DNA of 64,000 nucleotides, from assembly GCF_014645895.1 (NCBI RefSeq), contig NZ_BMMP01000008.1, positions 124,001-188,000 of the forward strand, in the 5' to 3' direction. The notes under the pieces were generated by a model. That model did not search any database. It saw only the letters and a program-made list of their open reading frames with translations, and was not told the origin of the DNA. The stretch is from Streptomyces daqingensis. Its GTDB lineage: Bacteria; Actinomycetota; Actinomycetes; Streptomycetales; Streptomycetaceae. Both the position numbers and the translations under genes were made by a program. This document shows, one piece after another, positions 49,946 through 59,086 of the stretch; position 1 is the stretch's first letter, and every line of letters begins with the position of its first letter.

Positions 49946-50584
49946 CTACTTGTTCGGCACCGTCTCGTACCTGGGGGTTCCCTCTGCCATCTGACGCAGG
50001 GCGTCCTTGCGCTCCCGCTTCGACAGCCGGTCGATGTAGAGGTAGCCGTAGAGGTGGTCCGTCTCGTGCTGGAGGCAGCGGGCGAAGTAGCCGGTGCCTT
50101 CGACGGCGATCGGCTTGCCCTGGGCGTCCTGCCCGCGCACGACCGCGTAGTCCGGGCGCGCGAGCGACTCGTACGCGCCGGGAACGGAAAGGCATCCCTC
50201 GTTCGAGTCGTCCAGGCTGCGGCGCTCCGCCGGGAGTTCGTCGAGAACCGGGTTGCACACCGCTCCGACGTGCCGCACGCCGTCGTCGTCCATGCAGTCG
50301 TAGACGAAGACCTTCAGGTCGACGCCGATCTGGTTCGCGGCGAGACCGACGCCCTCCGCGGCCCGCTGGCTCGCGAACATGTCGTCGATGAGTGAGGCCA
50401 GCTCGTCGTCGAAGGACGTGACGTCCTTGCACTCCTTGTGCAGCACCGGATTGCCGACGACGGTGATCGGACGGGCGGTGCCGCGCTCGCGGTGAGCGTT
50501 CTCACGCGCCTCGCAGTCCCTGGTGTCGTCCACGAACTCCACAGGGGTGCGCTCCTCGCTGATCTCCTGCTGCTGTTGCGCCAT
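49946..50584 (-). CDS. def: Peptide deformylase
   Basis: Metalloenzyme of 212 aa that removes the N-formyl group from nascent proteins. Motif 1 is G79-V-G-L-A-A-N-Q, motif 2 E129-G-C-L-S (metal ligand C131), and motif 3 H173-E-T-D-H177. The N-terminal 38 residues are a charged extension, seen in several actinobacterial paralogues. The start chosen is ATG 50584, with GGAAGG eleven nt upstream; a GTG eight codons earlier is possible. It appears to be a monocistronic gene facing away from the M15 peptidase promoter. Confidence 0.95.
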   Translation of the reverse strand: MAQQQQEISEERTPVEFVDDTRDCEARENAHRERGTARPITVVGNPVLHKECKDVTSFDDELASLIDDMFASQRAAEGVGLAANQIGVDLKVFVYDCMDDDGVRHVGAVCNPVLDELPAERRSLDDSNEGCLSVPGAYESLARPDYAVVRGQDAQGKPIAVEGTGYFARCLQHETDHLYGYLYIDRLSKRERKDALRQMAEGTPRYETVPNK

Positions 50585-50772
50585 TCCGCCGATTGCCTTC
50601 CTTGCCACCTGCTCGCCACACGGTCGTCGCCCTACAGCCTAGCCGGGCCTCCCGGGGTGCCTCCCGCGTCACCGAGCCTCGCGGGACGGGGCGGAGCCGC
50701 GCGGCGCCACGCGACGGCCGGAAGCAGGAGGCCGGACCGCTGCCGCGGCGCCGTCCAGCCCTCCGGACCGCG

Positions 50773-51771
50773 TCAGCAGACCTCTTCCAGATCGCGCCAT
50801 TCACGGCTGTCGGGACTGTCCGCGACCCAACTGTCCAGCAGACCGCGTACCAGCCCGCTTGGTGCCGCGAGGCCGCACTCCCGCTCCGGCACCCACACGT
50901 CGCCCGGACCGCCCGGCGTCATGTGCCCCAACGGGCCCGGATGGCCGGGGGAACTGTGATCATGCGGGTCCATGTGCGCCGGCCCGTCGCCGTCGTCGAC
51001 AGGCATGCGGCTCTCCGAGCAGGTACGGCACAGCAGCCGCACCGAACTCGACCAGTCCTCCGCCGCGAAACCGGCGTCCGCGGCCAGCCGCTCCAGCGCG
51101 TCCCGGTCGGCCTCCGTGGCCGCCTGGAGCAGCACGACCCACGTCGGAACCGGAGAGGGCGCCCACAGTTCGATCTCGTCGAAGACGGGGAACGTCGGGC
51201 CGCTGCTCGTGGCGCGTTCGCCGTGGGGCACGCCGTCGTGGAGCACCACCTCGCCCCATCGCCGCCCCGACGACGGGAGGGGGATGCTCTGGATCTCCAT
51301 GCGCGCCGGATCGATACGCCTGCCCCACACGACTTCGGCCTCGCCCTCGGGCGAGAGCCGCACCGCAGCGCTGCCCAGCTGCATACCGGAGGGTTCCGCG
51401 GCCGCCGCGCTCTGCGGGCTCCCGGGGACTCGGAGGCCGTACGCCTCCCACGCGCGCCTCGCGAGGGGCCAGTCCTGGAGCGCCGTGGCGGCGATGCCCA
51501 CGTTCCACCAGTCGGGGGCTCCGGCCTGCCGCTCCAGCAGTGCGACCGCGCGGAGCCCGGCAGTGCGCGCCTGCTCCCAGTCGTGCCGGAACTTGTGCAG
51601 CAACGCGAGGTTGAACCAGGACTCCGACAGCCACGGCTCCAGATCGGCGGCCTGCGTGAGCAAGGCGCCGGCATCCTCGTAACGCCCGTCGCCGATGAGC
51701 GCGAAGGCACGGTCCGTCGCCTGCCGCCACGAGGCGGAGGGCCGGTGCCGAACCTTGCCGAAGATCCTCAC
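50773..51771 (-). CDS. TPR-like hypothetical protein
   Basis: Cytoplasmic protein of 332 aa. The N-terminal 150 residues form TPR-like helical pairs (RYEDAGALLTQAADLEPWLSES, WWNVGIAATALQDWPLARRA, in parts). The rest is acidic with a His/Asp/Pro-rich segment near residue 275 (DDGDGPAHMDPHDHSS) and C256/C259 in LLCRTCSES. No catalytic family is recognised. The start is GTG 51771 with GGGAAC upstream. It resembles a conserved streptomycete hypothetical at the sigR locus; function unknown. Confidence 0.7.
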   Translation of the reverse strand: MRIFGKVRHRPSASWRQATDRAFALIGDGRYEDAGALLTQAADLEPWLSESWFNLALLHKFRHDWEQARTAGLRAVALLERQAGAPDWWNVGIAATALQDWPLARRAWEAYGLRVPGSPQSAAAAEPSGMQLGSAAVRLSPEGEAEVVWGRRIDPARMEIQSIPLPSSGRRWGEVVLHDGVPHGERATSSGPTFPVFDEIELWAPSPVPTWVVLLQAATEADRDALERLAADAGFAAEDWSSSVRLLCRTCSESRMPVDDGDGPAHMDPHDHSSPGHPGPLGHMTPGGPGDVWVPERECGLAAPSGLVRGLLDSWVADSPDSREWRDLEEVC

Positions 51772-51945
51772 GATGTTCCCGCCTGATTCCCGCCTGTTGA
51801 CCGGCTGCCGCCTGCTCTCGTCCCTGCTGCCGACGCGCCGCCCGTCCGACGTACACGCACTGTGTGCACTGGCTGTGCGCCCTTTTCGCAGTTCCCCTCT
51901 CGCATCCAACCATGCCCGTGCGGGGGGCTGCTCACTACCCGGGAG

Positions 51946-53190
51946 TCACGCCTCGGGGCCCCGCGCCACGACGCGTGACAGCGCCTCCACGACGCGTGAT
52001 TCGTAGTCATGGGCACCCCCCAGCCTGAGCCGCTCCAGCGCGCGCAACGAACTCTCCATGTCAGCCTTCCCGGCCACCATGTCCTCGTACGCGTTCACTG
52101 TGCGGACGATACGAGCGGTGAGCGGTTGGTCACGGAAGGGATCGGCCTGCCGTTCCACCACCACGGCGACTTCGGAGGCCACTCCGGTCTGCCGTACGAC
52201 CGCACCTCCCAGCAGTGCGATCCGACGCTGGAGATCCGGGTCGAGGTGCGCTGTCGCTCCGTCCTCGACGGGGTCGACAAGCGAGAGCTGGCCGATGTCG
52301 TGCATCAGCGCGGCGTACTCCAGGACAGTGAGATCCGGCTCGATCAGGCCCAGCTCACGCCCCACCGCGCAACTGAGCGCCGCGACCCTGCGGGCGTGCC
52401 CGTGCGGTGTGTAGCCGGCCACCTCCGTGGCACGTGCGAGCGAGGCGATGGTCTGCCGGTAGGTCTCCCGTACAGAGGCATAGCGGCGGAAGGAGAACTG
52501 CGTGAGCAGCAGCGGCACGCAGAAGACCGGCAGCGCCCACAAGCCCCCGACGGACACCGCCAGCGCGATCACGGCCCCTGTGGCGGCGATCGCGGGGCCG
52601 ATGCCCACGCGCGCACGCAACTGCCCGCGCAGCAGCGCCCCCAGGGGCCATCCTGTGCGCTCCGCGGCGAACATCGCCGCGAGCACCGCGTCGCACAGTC
52701 CCGTGAGGAGCGTGACCGCGAGCAGCCAGAGGGCGTAGAGCGGGCCCTCACCGACCCACTCCCCCAACGCGCCGGTGCTGTACAGCGGTTGGAAGCAGGT
52801 CGCGGCGAAACCCACGGAGAGTACGCCGCGCGCCGCGTGGTCGGGCGTGATGGTGGCGCCCCTCGCCGCACGTGGCACCAGTCCCGCCAGGGCGGCGACG
52901 ATCATCACGGCCACGCACTGCAGCACGCCGGACCCGGCCGGCCTTCCGCCCACGTCGCCCAGCAGGGCGTAACCCAGCGCTCCGGCGGCGCCCAACGGAG
53001 CGCTGGAACGCACGACTCCGTCATGGACACTGTCCGGCAGTCTCACGCGCAGTACCTCGCCGACGGCGATGACCGAGCCGAATACGAGTGCCACGTAGGG
53101 CTCTTGGAGGCCCCGCCACAGTGTGACGCCGAGCGCTGCGAGGACCAGCGCCACCGCCGCGGCCCTGCACAGGACGGCCGCGTACCTCAT
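51946..53190 (-). CDS. Membrane HD-domain protein with degenerate GYP motif
   Basis: Protein of 414 aa. Residues 1-235 carry five to six predicted helices. The HD domain follows (RATEVAGYTPHGHARRVAAL, in which an HD-like His occurs, then AALMHDIGQL with H297 and D298). The motif that should read HHE-x2-DG-x-GYP is lost; the aligned segment is VVVERQADPFRDQPL. It therefore probably lacks HD-GYP phosphodiesterase activity and may act as a sensor or partner. It is translationally coupled (ATGA at 53187-53190) to the intact HD-GYP gene. Confidence 0.85.
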   Translation of the reverse strand: MRYAAVLCRAAAVALVLAALGVTLWRGLQEPYVALVFGSVIAVGEVLRVRLPDSVHDGVVRSSAPLGAAGALGYALLGDVGGRPAGSGVLQCVAVMIVAALAGLVPRAARGATITPDHAARGVLSVGFAATCFQPLYSTGALGEWVGEGPLYALWLLAVTLLTGLCDAVLAAMFAAERTGWPLGALLRGQLRARVGIGPAIAATGAVIALAVSVGGLWALPVFCVPLLLTQFSFRRYASVRETYRQTIASLARATEVAGYTPHGHARRVAALSCAVGRELGLIEPDLTVLEYAALMHDIGQLSLVDPVEDGATAHLDPDLQRRIALLGGAVVRQTGVASEVAVVVERQADPFRDQPLTARIVRTVNAYEDMVAGKADMESSLRALERLRLGGAHDYESRVVEALSRVVARGPEA

Positions 53191-54845
53191 GAGTGCGGCC
53201 GGGTGGACCGGGTGGGCACGGCGCCGGGACCCGGGCCCCAGGCCTCCGGACCACCGGAGTCCGGATCCACGGAATCCGCACCGCCTGACACGGGGCCGCC
53301 GGCCTCCGGAGCACCTGGAGCCTCTGGCACCGGAGCACCGGGCGCCTCGTCAGTCGTACCTCCGACAGTACGCACGGCGTTCGTACCGCTGCCCGTGGCC
53401 GTCTCCGCGCTGCCCTCGTCCACTTCCGAGCCGCTCCCCGCCCGTCCGCGCGGCAACCTCACGCGGGCGCTGCCCGCCCCCACCGGCACTTGCTCACGGG
53501 CTGCCGGCACGTTTCCGCCCGGAACGTCCGCGGTGACAGCCGGCGACCATCCCTGCCTGTCCAGCGCACCCGCGAGCGCCCCCACCATGCGCGGATCGAA
53601 CTGCGTGCCCGCACACCGCCGCAGTTCCTCGACTGCCGCCTGCACCGGGCGCGCACGGCGGTAGCTCCGTGTAGACGTCATCGCGTCGAAGGCGTCGGCC
53701 ACCGCGACGATCCGGGCGAACTCCGGAATCTCCACGCCGGAGAGCCCGTACGGGTACCCGCTGCCGTCCAGCCGCTCATGGTGGTGCAGGATCGCCGACC
53801 GCGCCTCACCCAGGAAGCCGATGCCGCGGACCATCTCGTGCCCGTACTCCGGGTGCAGCTCGATGACGCGGCGCTCCTCGTCGGTGAGGGGCCCGTCCTT
53901 GCGCAACAGCCTTGTGGGGACGCCGAGTTTGCCGATGTCGTGCAGGATGCCCGCGAAGCGCAGGGCCTCGGTGCGCTCCTCGTCCATCCCCAGCTCCCGT
54001 GCGATGAGCACCGACGCCCGGCCGACGCGCTCGCTGTGCCCCCGCGTGTAGCGGTCCTTGATGTCGACTGCCTGCACCAGCGCACGGATAGTCGACTGGT
54101 GCGCGCCCCGCTCCCGGTGGTACTGCGCGAAGACCCAGCAGCAGATGTACATGGGGAGCAATACGAAGAACGCCGCAACAGGGCCGTACGAGCTGCGCCA
54201 GAGCACCGCCATCATCAGACCGACCAGGCCGTGCACGAGGTGAGGCGGAGCAGCCCGCGCGAACTGGCCGCGCCACGCCGCCCGCAGCGCGCAGCGTTCG
54301 GCGGCGACGAGCACGGCACCATCGAGGACCGTGACGACGAGGCAGTACGTGAGCGCTGCGGCGGCCGCGGACGTCAGCAGTGCCGGAAAGCCCGGCGCCC
54401 CCGGCACGAACGTGCCGCCCTCCCGGAACGTCGAAGGGCCGGACAGGATGCCGTGGACGTGCGCCGCCGACCAGGCGGCGAGCGCCAGTTGAGCAGCGTG
54501 CCAGCACCTCCGCGCAGTTGCGTGACGGGGTTCGACGCGCCCGGCGAGCGCCCCCGGCAGCGCCACGAGCGCGGCTGCGGCGGGCGGAAGCAGAAACGCT
54601 CCTGTCAGCAGGACGGGAAAGAACGCCCCCATGTTGCCCGGCACTTGGCGCCCCGTGAGCTTCATCAGAGGGCAGCGCGGGGCGTATTCACAGGCCGCGT
54701 ACAGCGCCGCGAGCGGCAGCAGGACGCTCAGCTCCACGCCCGGGAAGCCACGCAGGGCGGGAAAAGCGCACCACGCGGCGGCACCCACCGCGCACGCGAT
54801 GAGCAAGCGCGCTGCACCCGGCAGCGCCACTCCCCGTGCACGCAT
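53187..54845 (-). CDS. Membrane HD-GYP domain phosphohydrolase
   Basis: Protein of 552 aa. About six hydrophobic segments up to residue 240 are followed by an HD-GYP domain. The metal-binding H302-D303 lies in LHDIGKLG, and the full motif H355-H-E-x2-D-G-x-G-Y-P (residues 355-365) is intact. HD-GYP proteins hydrolyse c-di-GMP or related cyclic dinucleotides; the exact substrate is unknown here. A Ser/Gly/Pro-rich tail of about 100 residues follows. Streptomycetes carry such a pair near sigR. The gene precedes the degenerate HD gene with overlap; the start ATG has AGGAG seven nt upstream. Confidence 0.9.
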   Translation of the reverse strand: MRARGVALPGAARLLIACAVGAAAWCAFPALRGFPGVELSVLLPLAALYAACEYAPRCPLMKLTGRQVPGNMGAFFPVLLTGAFLLPPAAAALVALPGALAGRVEPRHATARRCWHAAQLALAAWSAAHVHGILSGPSTFREGGTFVPGAPGFPALLTSAAAAALTYCLVVTVLDGAVLVAAERCALRAAWRGQFARAAPPHLVHGLVGLMMAVLWRSSYGPVAAFFVLLPMYICCWVFAQYHRERGAHQSTIRALVQAVDIKDRYTRGHSERVGRASVLIARELGMDEERTEALRFAGILHDIGKLGVPTRLLRKDGPLTDEERRVIELHPEYGHEMVRGIGFLGEARSAILHHHERLDGSGYPYGLSGVEIPEFARIVAVADAFDAMTSTRSYRRARPVQAAVEELRRCAGTQFDPRMVGALAGALDRQGWSPAVTADVPGGNVPAAREQVPVGAGSARVRLPRGRAGSGSEVDEGSAETATGSGTNAVRTVGGTTDEAPGAPVPEAPGAPEAGGPVSGGADSVDPDSGGPEAWGPGPGAVPTRSTRPHS

Positions 54846-55201
54846 CGTGCGACTCCTCCCCGTACCACGCCGGAAGGGGAGAATAGGTCGAGCGGAGAGG
54901 GAGCGTGGGCGCCATTCCCGTATTGGTTCGCAGGGAAGCGGCGCGGCTCACACGTTCGAGTGAGTGCCGCGCGAAATCGTGGCGCCGATGACCCAACTCC
55001 CTTATTGGGGCTGCGAGTTGAACCCGACGCGGATGCACGGCGCAGCAGCGGCGACCGCACGCGCCCATGGGCGGAACAAGCAAGGGGCTGAATCGTGCGG
55101 GGGAACGAAGGCCTCCAGCACGGGGGCGGAGACGTCGAGCACGTACGGGCATCAGAGCAGCCGAGCGGCCACCCAGTTGGACTGCGTAGCCCGCTGCCCG
55201 G
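54846..55201. promoter_or_regulatory. 356-nt intergenic region between rsrA and the HD-GYP pair
   Basis: There is no gene here. An 11-bp bulged hairpin pairs 54941-54951 with 54960-54972 (2-nt bulge at 54964-54965), perhaps the sigR-rsrA terminator. TATTCT (minus strand, 54885-54880) is a weak -10-like element for the HD-GYP operon. No clear SigR promoter is found in front of the HD-GYP genes. Confidence 0.5.
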
Positions 55202-55606
55202 TCAGGCGAACTTCTTCCGGCCGCGAGCGGAGGAGTCGGCCGACGACGTCTCCGTCGCGCGCAGGGCGTCCTGATCGTCCTTCTCAGCGGCACGGCGCTC
55301 CGAAGCCTCGGCCTCCCCGGCCGCCGCCGCACCGTCGGAACCCGCGGCTTCGGCGGCGCGGATCAGCTCGATCCGCCCCATCACCTTCGAACGCAGGTCG
55401 GACGGGACGTCGTCGTGGCCGCAGCAGCGCTTGACGAGCTTCTTCACCTCCTGCTCCAAGCCGTACTTCTCCAGGCACGGCGAGCATTCGTCGAAGTGCT
55501 CCTTGAACTTCTCGCAGTCGCTGTCCGGCATCTCCCGGTCCAGGTACTCGTACAGGTGGTCCAGTACCTCAGAGCAGTCCGTCTCGTGCGGCTCTCCGCA
55601 ACTCAT
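55202..55606 (-). CDS. rsrA: Redox-sensing zinc anti-sigma factor RsrA
   Basis: Anti-sigma factor of 134 aa. It holds SigR inactive when reduced and releases it when C11 forms a disulfide. Zinc/redox residues C11, H37, C41 and C44 (HFDECSPC) are intact, plus C3, C31 and C61/C62. The start overlaps the sigR stop by ATGA. The C-terminal tail, rich in Ala/Ser/Arg, is about 30 residues longer than the S. coelicolor protein as recalled. It is cytoplasmic. Confidence 0.95.
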   Translation of the reverse strand: MSCGEPHETDCSEVLDHLYEYLDREMPDSDCEKFKEHFDECSPCLEKYGLEQEVKKLVKRCCGHDDVPSDLRSKVMGRIELIRAAEAAGSDGAAAAGEAEASERRAAEKDDQDALRATETSSADSSARGRKKFA

Positions 55607-56418
55607 GAGCCTGAGCCTTTCCCGTCGTGCGACCGCGCCGCGCCTGCCGGAGTCAGGCCCCGGTCACGCGCGTAGTCCTCCAACATGTCGCGCAACTGCC
55701 GCCGCCCGCGGTGCAGCCGGGACATGACAGTGCCGATGGGCGTCCCCATGATGTCGGCGATCTCCTTGTACGCAAACCCCTCCACGTCCGCCAGGTAGAC
55801 CGCGATGCGGAACTCCTCCGGAATGGCTTGAAGTGCTTCCTTCACATCGGAGTCCGGGAGGTGGTCGAGGGCCTGGGCCTCGGCCGAACGCAGCCCCGTC
55901 GACATATGCGACTCCGCTCGCGCCAGCTGCCAGTCCTCGATGTCCTCGGCGGCGCTGCGCTGGGGCTCGCGCTGCTTCTTCCGGTACGAGTTGATGAAGG
56001 TGTTCGTCAGGATCCGGTACAGCCAGGCCTTGAGGTTCGTGCCCTCACGGAACTGGTGGAAGGAGGCGTACGCCTTCGCGTACATCTCCTGGACGAGGTC
56101 CTCGGCGTCCGCCGGGTTGCGCGTCATGCGCAGCGCCGCCGAGTACATCTGGTCGAGGTAGTCCAGGGCGTCCCGTTCGAAGCGCGCGCTGCGCTCCGCC
56201 TCGGTCTCCTGCCTGGCGCTCCCGCCGTCTTCGGTCCCGGTGACCGGACCCACCTCCTCCGGTGCTTCGGCGAGTCCCGTCGCGGACCCGCCCGAACCGG
56301 AGAATAGACGACGTTCCGCACCTCGCGCCGCCGGAGTCGTCGTACCGCCAGCGAGCGCGACCGTGGCCCAGTCCAGGTCAACGGCCTGCGGACGCTGCGG
56401 GCATGCGACAGATCCCAT
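55603..56418 (-). CDS. sigR: ECF sigma factor SigR, with possible long isoform SigR'
   Basis: Thiol-stress ECF sigma factor. Region 2 runs from about residue 80 ([24 protein letters not shown], in parts); region 4 is near [17 protein letters not shown]. The long reading from ATG 56418 gives 271 aa. An internal GTG at 56253 (residue 56) would give a 216-aa form, so the N-terminal extension is exactly 55 residues, the same as reported for the unstable SigR' of S. coelicolor. A SigR-type promoter lies upstream, implying positive feedback. Overlaps rsrA by four nt. It controls disulfide-stress genes. Confidence 0.95.
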   Translation of the reverse strand: MGSVACPQRPQAVDLDWATVALAGGTTTPAARGAERRLFSGSGGSATGLAEAPEEVGPVTGTEDGGSARQETEAERSARFERDALDYLDQMYSAALRMTRNPADAEDLVQEMYAKAYASFHQFREGTNLKAWLYRILTNTFINSYRKKQREPQRSAAEDIEDWQLARAESHMSTGLRSAEAQALDHLPDSDVKEALQAIPEEFRIAVYLADVEGFAYKEIADIMGTPIGTVMSRLHRGRRQLRDMLEDYARDRGLTPAGAARSHDGKGSGS

Positions 56419-56460
56419 GACTGGCGGCTCCCTTTCTCGGTGGCAAGTCCAACGTCCTCA

Positions 56461-56488
56461 CAACACGGCGTGCCCCGTCGGCATTCCC
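56461..56488 (-). promoter_or_regulatory. SigR-dependent promoter (sigRp2-like)
   Basis: On the minus strand GGGAAT (56488-56483) and GTTG (56464-56461) are separated by 18 nt, matching the SigR consensus GGAAT-N18-GTT exactly. It is about 43 nt upstream of the long sigR start at 56418. Confidence 0.85.
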
Positions 56489-56587
56489 GGCACGGGTCCC
56501 CGGTCCCGGGCGGGACACGAACCGGAACGCGCGGCCGCGCTCAGCCCCGGACGGCCGCGCGCCGCCCTGGGGCATCCGCCCGGCCGC

Positions 56588-57229
56588 TCACCCGCGGGCG
56601 GACGCGAGCCCGAGCCCCGCCAACCAGTCACCGATCGCCTCCGTGAGCAGGCCCAGCGCCTCCTCCTGGCCGACGGCCGCCCGCTTCGGAACCCGGAAGG
56701 AGTGGTCGGCCTCGGGCACCTCGGCGATTCGCGTCCCCCCGGGGAACTCGTCCGGGTGCCCGAAGGGGTCGCGGCCGCCCTGCACCACGAGCGTCGGGAC
56801 CCCCGCCGCCGTCAGCTCCTCGGCACGGGACTTCTCCGGCTTCCCCGGCGGGTGCAGCGGAAAGGACAGCGCGAGAACCGCCTGAGCCCCCAGTTCGCTC
56901 GCTGTCCGGCACACGACCCGCGCCCCCGCGCTGCGTCCGCCGGCGACGACGGGCAGACCGGGCGCGCACAGGGCGGGCCAGAGCGCTTGCCAGGCCGTGT
57001 CAAGCGTCTTGGGGGCCGGTGCGACTTTCTTCCCGGCCACGCGCCACGGCTGCTCGACCAGCGCGACGCCGACTCCGGACGACGGGAGTGCCTGTGCCAG
57101 CGCCTGCAGGTCCTGTGCCTCGATCCCGCCGCCGGCCCCGTGCCCCAGGGCGAGCACTGCACGCGCGTTCTCCGCCGTGTGCCACGTGATGCGGGCGTCT
57201 CCTGCGGGGGTCTCCACGATCTCGCTCAT
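56588..57229 (-). CDS. Alpha/beta hydrolase (dienelactone hydrolase/KAIP-like family)
   Basis: Cytoplasmic hydrolase of 213 aa. The nucleophile S100 sits in G-R-S-A-G, with D in GGRDPFGHPDEF and H in ADHSFRVP completing the triad; the oxyanion region LGHGAGGG is near residue 29. Proteins of this small family are annotated as hydrolases of unknown substrate. The start ATG 57229 precedes a good reading frame. Ten nt from its end, the C-terminus is Ala/Gly-rich. It is transcribed in the same direction as the SRAP gene upstream, 86 nt away. Confidence 0.85.
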   Translation of the reverse strand: MSEIVETPAGDARITWHTAENARAVLALGHGAGGGIEAQDLQALAQALPSSGVGVALVEQPWRVAGKKVAPAPKTLDTAWQALWPALCAPGLPVVAGGRSAGARVVCRTASELGAQAVLALSFPLHPPGKPEKSRAEELTAAGVPTLVVQGGRDPFGHPDEFPGGTRIAEVPEADHSFRVPKRAAVGQEEALGLLTEAIGDWLAGLGLASARG

Positions 57230-57315
57230 GGGAGCATCCTGCCGCGAACGGCCGGAGCGGCGTGTGCGACTGTGCGCGCCACCGCCCGGCGGTGTGCCAG
57301 ACGGACTGACGGCCC

Positions 57316-58134
57316 TCAGAAGAGGGTGCCGACCTCCGGCCCCGTCAGTTCGTGCAGGAGCTCGGGCCCGTTGTTCCGCACGTTGCTGACCTCCGTGGAG
57401 ACGGGGTAAGCGCGCATCGTCCCCGGAGGCGGCGGTTCGAGGAGCGCGCGCAGCTCCTCCTGCGAACGGCGTGCCGGGTCCAGCCACGCGTCCCAGACCT
57501 CGGGCAGCAGCATCAGCGGCATGCGGGGGTGGATCTCGGCCAGGGATTTCGGGCCGTCCTCCCCGCTGTCGCCCGCCAGCGGCGCGGTCTCCGCGTCCGT
57601 CGTGACCACCGTGCAGGTCGTCCACCAGGCGTGCGGGTGGCCGTCGGGCAGCGTGCTGTCCCGCCAGAACTCGTACAGCCCGGCCATGGCCATCACGGAG
57701 CCGTCTGCCGGCGTGACGAAGTACGGCTGCTTCCGGGGGCGCTTCCGCTTCCCCTCCTGCTCCAGCATCAGCTCGTTCCGCGCCGTGCACCATTCGTAGT
57801 AGCCGTCGGCAGGCAGCAGACAGCGCCGGGAGGTGAACGGCCGACGGAAAGCGGGCTTCTCGTGCACCGTCTCGGCACGTGCGTTGATCATCTTCGCGCC
57901 GAGGTCCGGGGACTGGGCCCAGGACGGCACGAGCCCCCACTTCAGCTTCCGCATCTGCCGCACGGGACGGGGGTCGCCCGTGCCCTTCAGCGGACGGTCG
58001 ATGACTGCGTGGACCTCTTTGGTCGGTGCCACGTTCCAGTCGGGTGCCAGCGCTTCCTGAGGCTCCCACTTCTCCACACCGAAAAGTGAGACAAGGTCCT
58101 CCGGTTTCCTGCTGGCTGCATACCGTCCGCACAT
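57316..58134 (-). CDS. SRAP domain protein (YedK/HMCES type)
   Basis: DNA-abasic-site-binding protein of 272 aa. After Met removal the catalytic Cys2 (MCGRYA) forms a thiazolidine with abasic sites in single-stranded DNA. Conserved N84 (MINARAE), E114 (YYEW) and His in AEIHPRMPLML are present, so the site looks complete. A GTG three codons upstream in frame is excluded because Cys2 must follow the initiator Met. It shields abasic sites during replication. No SOS box was recognised. It is divergent from the M50-like protease gene by 117 nt. Confidence 0.93.
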   Translation of the reverse strand: MCGRYAASRKPEDLVSLFGVEKWEPQEALAPDWNVAPTKEVHAVIDRPLKGTGDPRPVRQMRKLKWGLVPSWAQSPDLGAKMINARAETVHEKPAFRRPFTSRRCLLPADGYYEWCTARNELMLEQEGKRKRPRKQPYFVTPADGSVMAMAGLYEFWRDSTLPDGHPHAWWTTCTVVTTDAETAPLAGDSGEDGPKSLAEIHPRMPLMLLPEVWDAWLDPARRSQEELRALLEPPPPGTMRAYPVSTEVSNVRNNGPELLHELTGPEVGTLF

Positions 58135-58251
58135 AAGTGCCACACTGCCACGGCACTGACGGGCAGCGCTGCGCGTTCACGGAGAAGCACACGCCGCCGC
58201 GGGGGCGTTGTGAGACGACGCACAGCAGGTTCGGGGAGGACTGGGAAATAC

Positions 58252-58965
58252 ATGGACACCACGAGCATCGCCGGGCTCTGGGACCGGGTCTTCGGTACGC
58301 AGCCCGACCCCAGTCAGTGGCTCGTCCTGATCACCGCGGCGATAGCCCTGGGCGCCGTACTGCCGCACGGCGTATGGCGCCTCTCGCGCAACGCGGTGAC
58401 CATCGCCCACGAAGGAGGCCACGGTCTCGTCGCGGTGCTCTCCGGCCGGCGGCTCGACGGCATCCGCCTGCACTCCGACACGTCCGGCCTGACGCTCTCC
58501 CGCGGCAAGCCGACAGGCATCGGCATGGTGCTCACCGCCGCCGCCGGCTACACAGCCCCCTCACTGCTGGGGCTGGGCGGCGCCTGGCTGCTGGCCGCGA
58601 ACCACATCACGCTGCTGCTGTGGAGTGCGACTGCCCTGCTGCTGCTCATGCTCGTGATGATCCGCAACGCCTACGGGGTCCTGACCGTCTTCCTGACGGG
58701 CGGCCTCTTCCTCCTCGTCAGCTGGCTCACGGAGCCCGAGGTTCAGGCGGCGTTCGCCTACGGCGCCGTGTGGTTCCTGCTGCTGGGAGGTGTACGCCCC
58801 GTCTTCGAACTGCAGGGGAAACGCCGCCGCGGAGGAGCAGCGGACTCGGACGCGGACCAGCTCTCCAGGCTCACGCACGTCCCCGCAGTGGTCTGGCTCC
58901 TCTTCTTCCACATCGTGACGCTCTGCTGCCTGACCGGCGGCGGACGCTGGCTGCTGGGCCTGTGA
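58252..58965 (+). CDS. M50 family (site-2-like) membrane metalloprotease
   Basis: Integral membrane protein of 237 aa with about six predicted helices. The HExxH zinc motif is HEGGH in [16 protein letters not shown]. The third ligand expected near the C-terminal half is not securely assigned; the NPDG motif typical of larger M50 proteases is not seen, so this is the short B-type relative common in actinobacteria. Start ATG 58252 is preferred over an upstream GTG with no ribosome binding site. It precedes aroA, 121 nt away. The substrate is unknown. Confidence 0.8.
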   Translation: MDTTSIAGLWDRVFGTQPDPSQWLVLITAAIALGAVLPHGVWRLSRNAVTIAHEGGHGLVAVLSGRRLDGIRLHSDTSGLTLSRGKPTGIGMVLTAAAGYTAPSLLGLGGAWLLAANHITLLLWSATALLLLMLVMIRNAYGVLTVFLTGGLFLLVSWLTEPEVQAAFAYGAVWFLLLGGVRPVFELQGKRRRGGAADSDADQLSRLTHVPAVVWLLFFHIVTLCCLTGGGRWLLGL

Positions 58966-59086
58966 CGCCCTCCGGCGTCTGCCCGGGCGGAGGGCACCGG
59001 CCCGTGCCGCGCCGCCGCGTCCTGCCCTGGTGATGCGCGCTTTCCACCCGAAAGGGCGGACGAACCGAGCGACTAAAGTGAATTCC

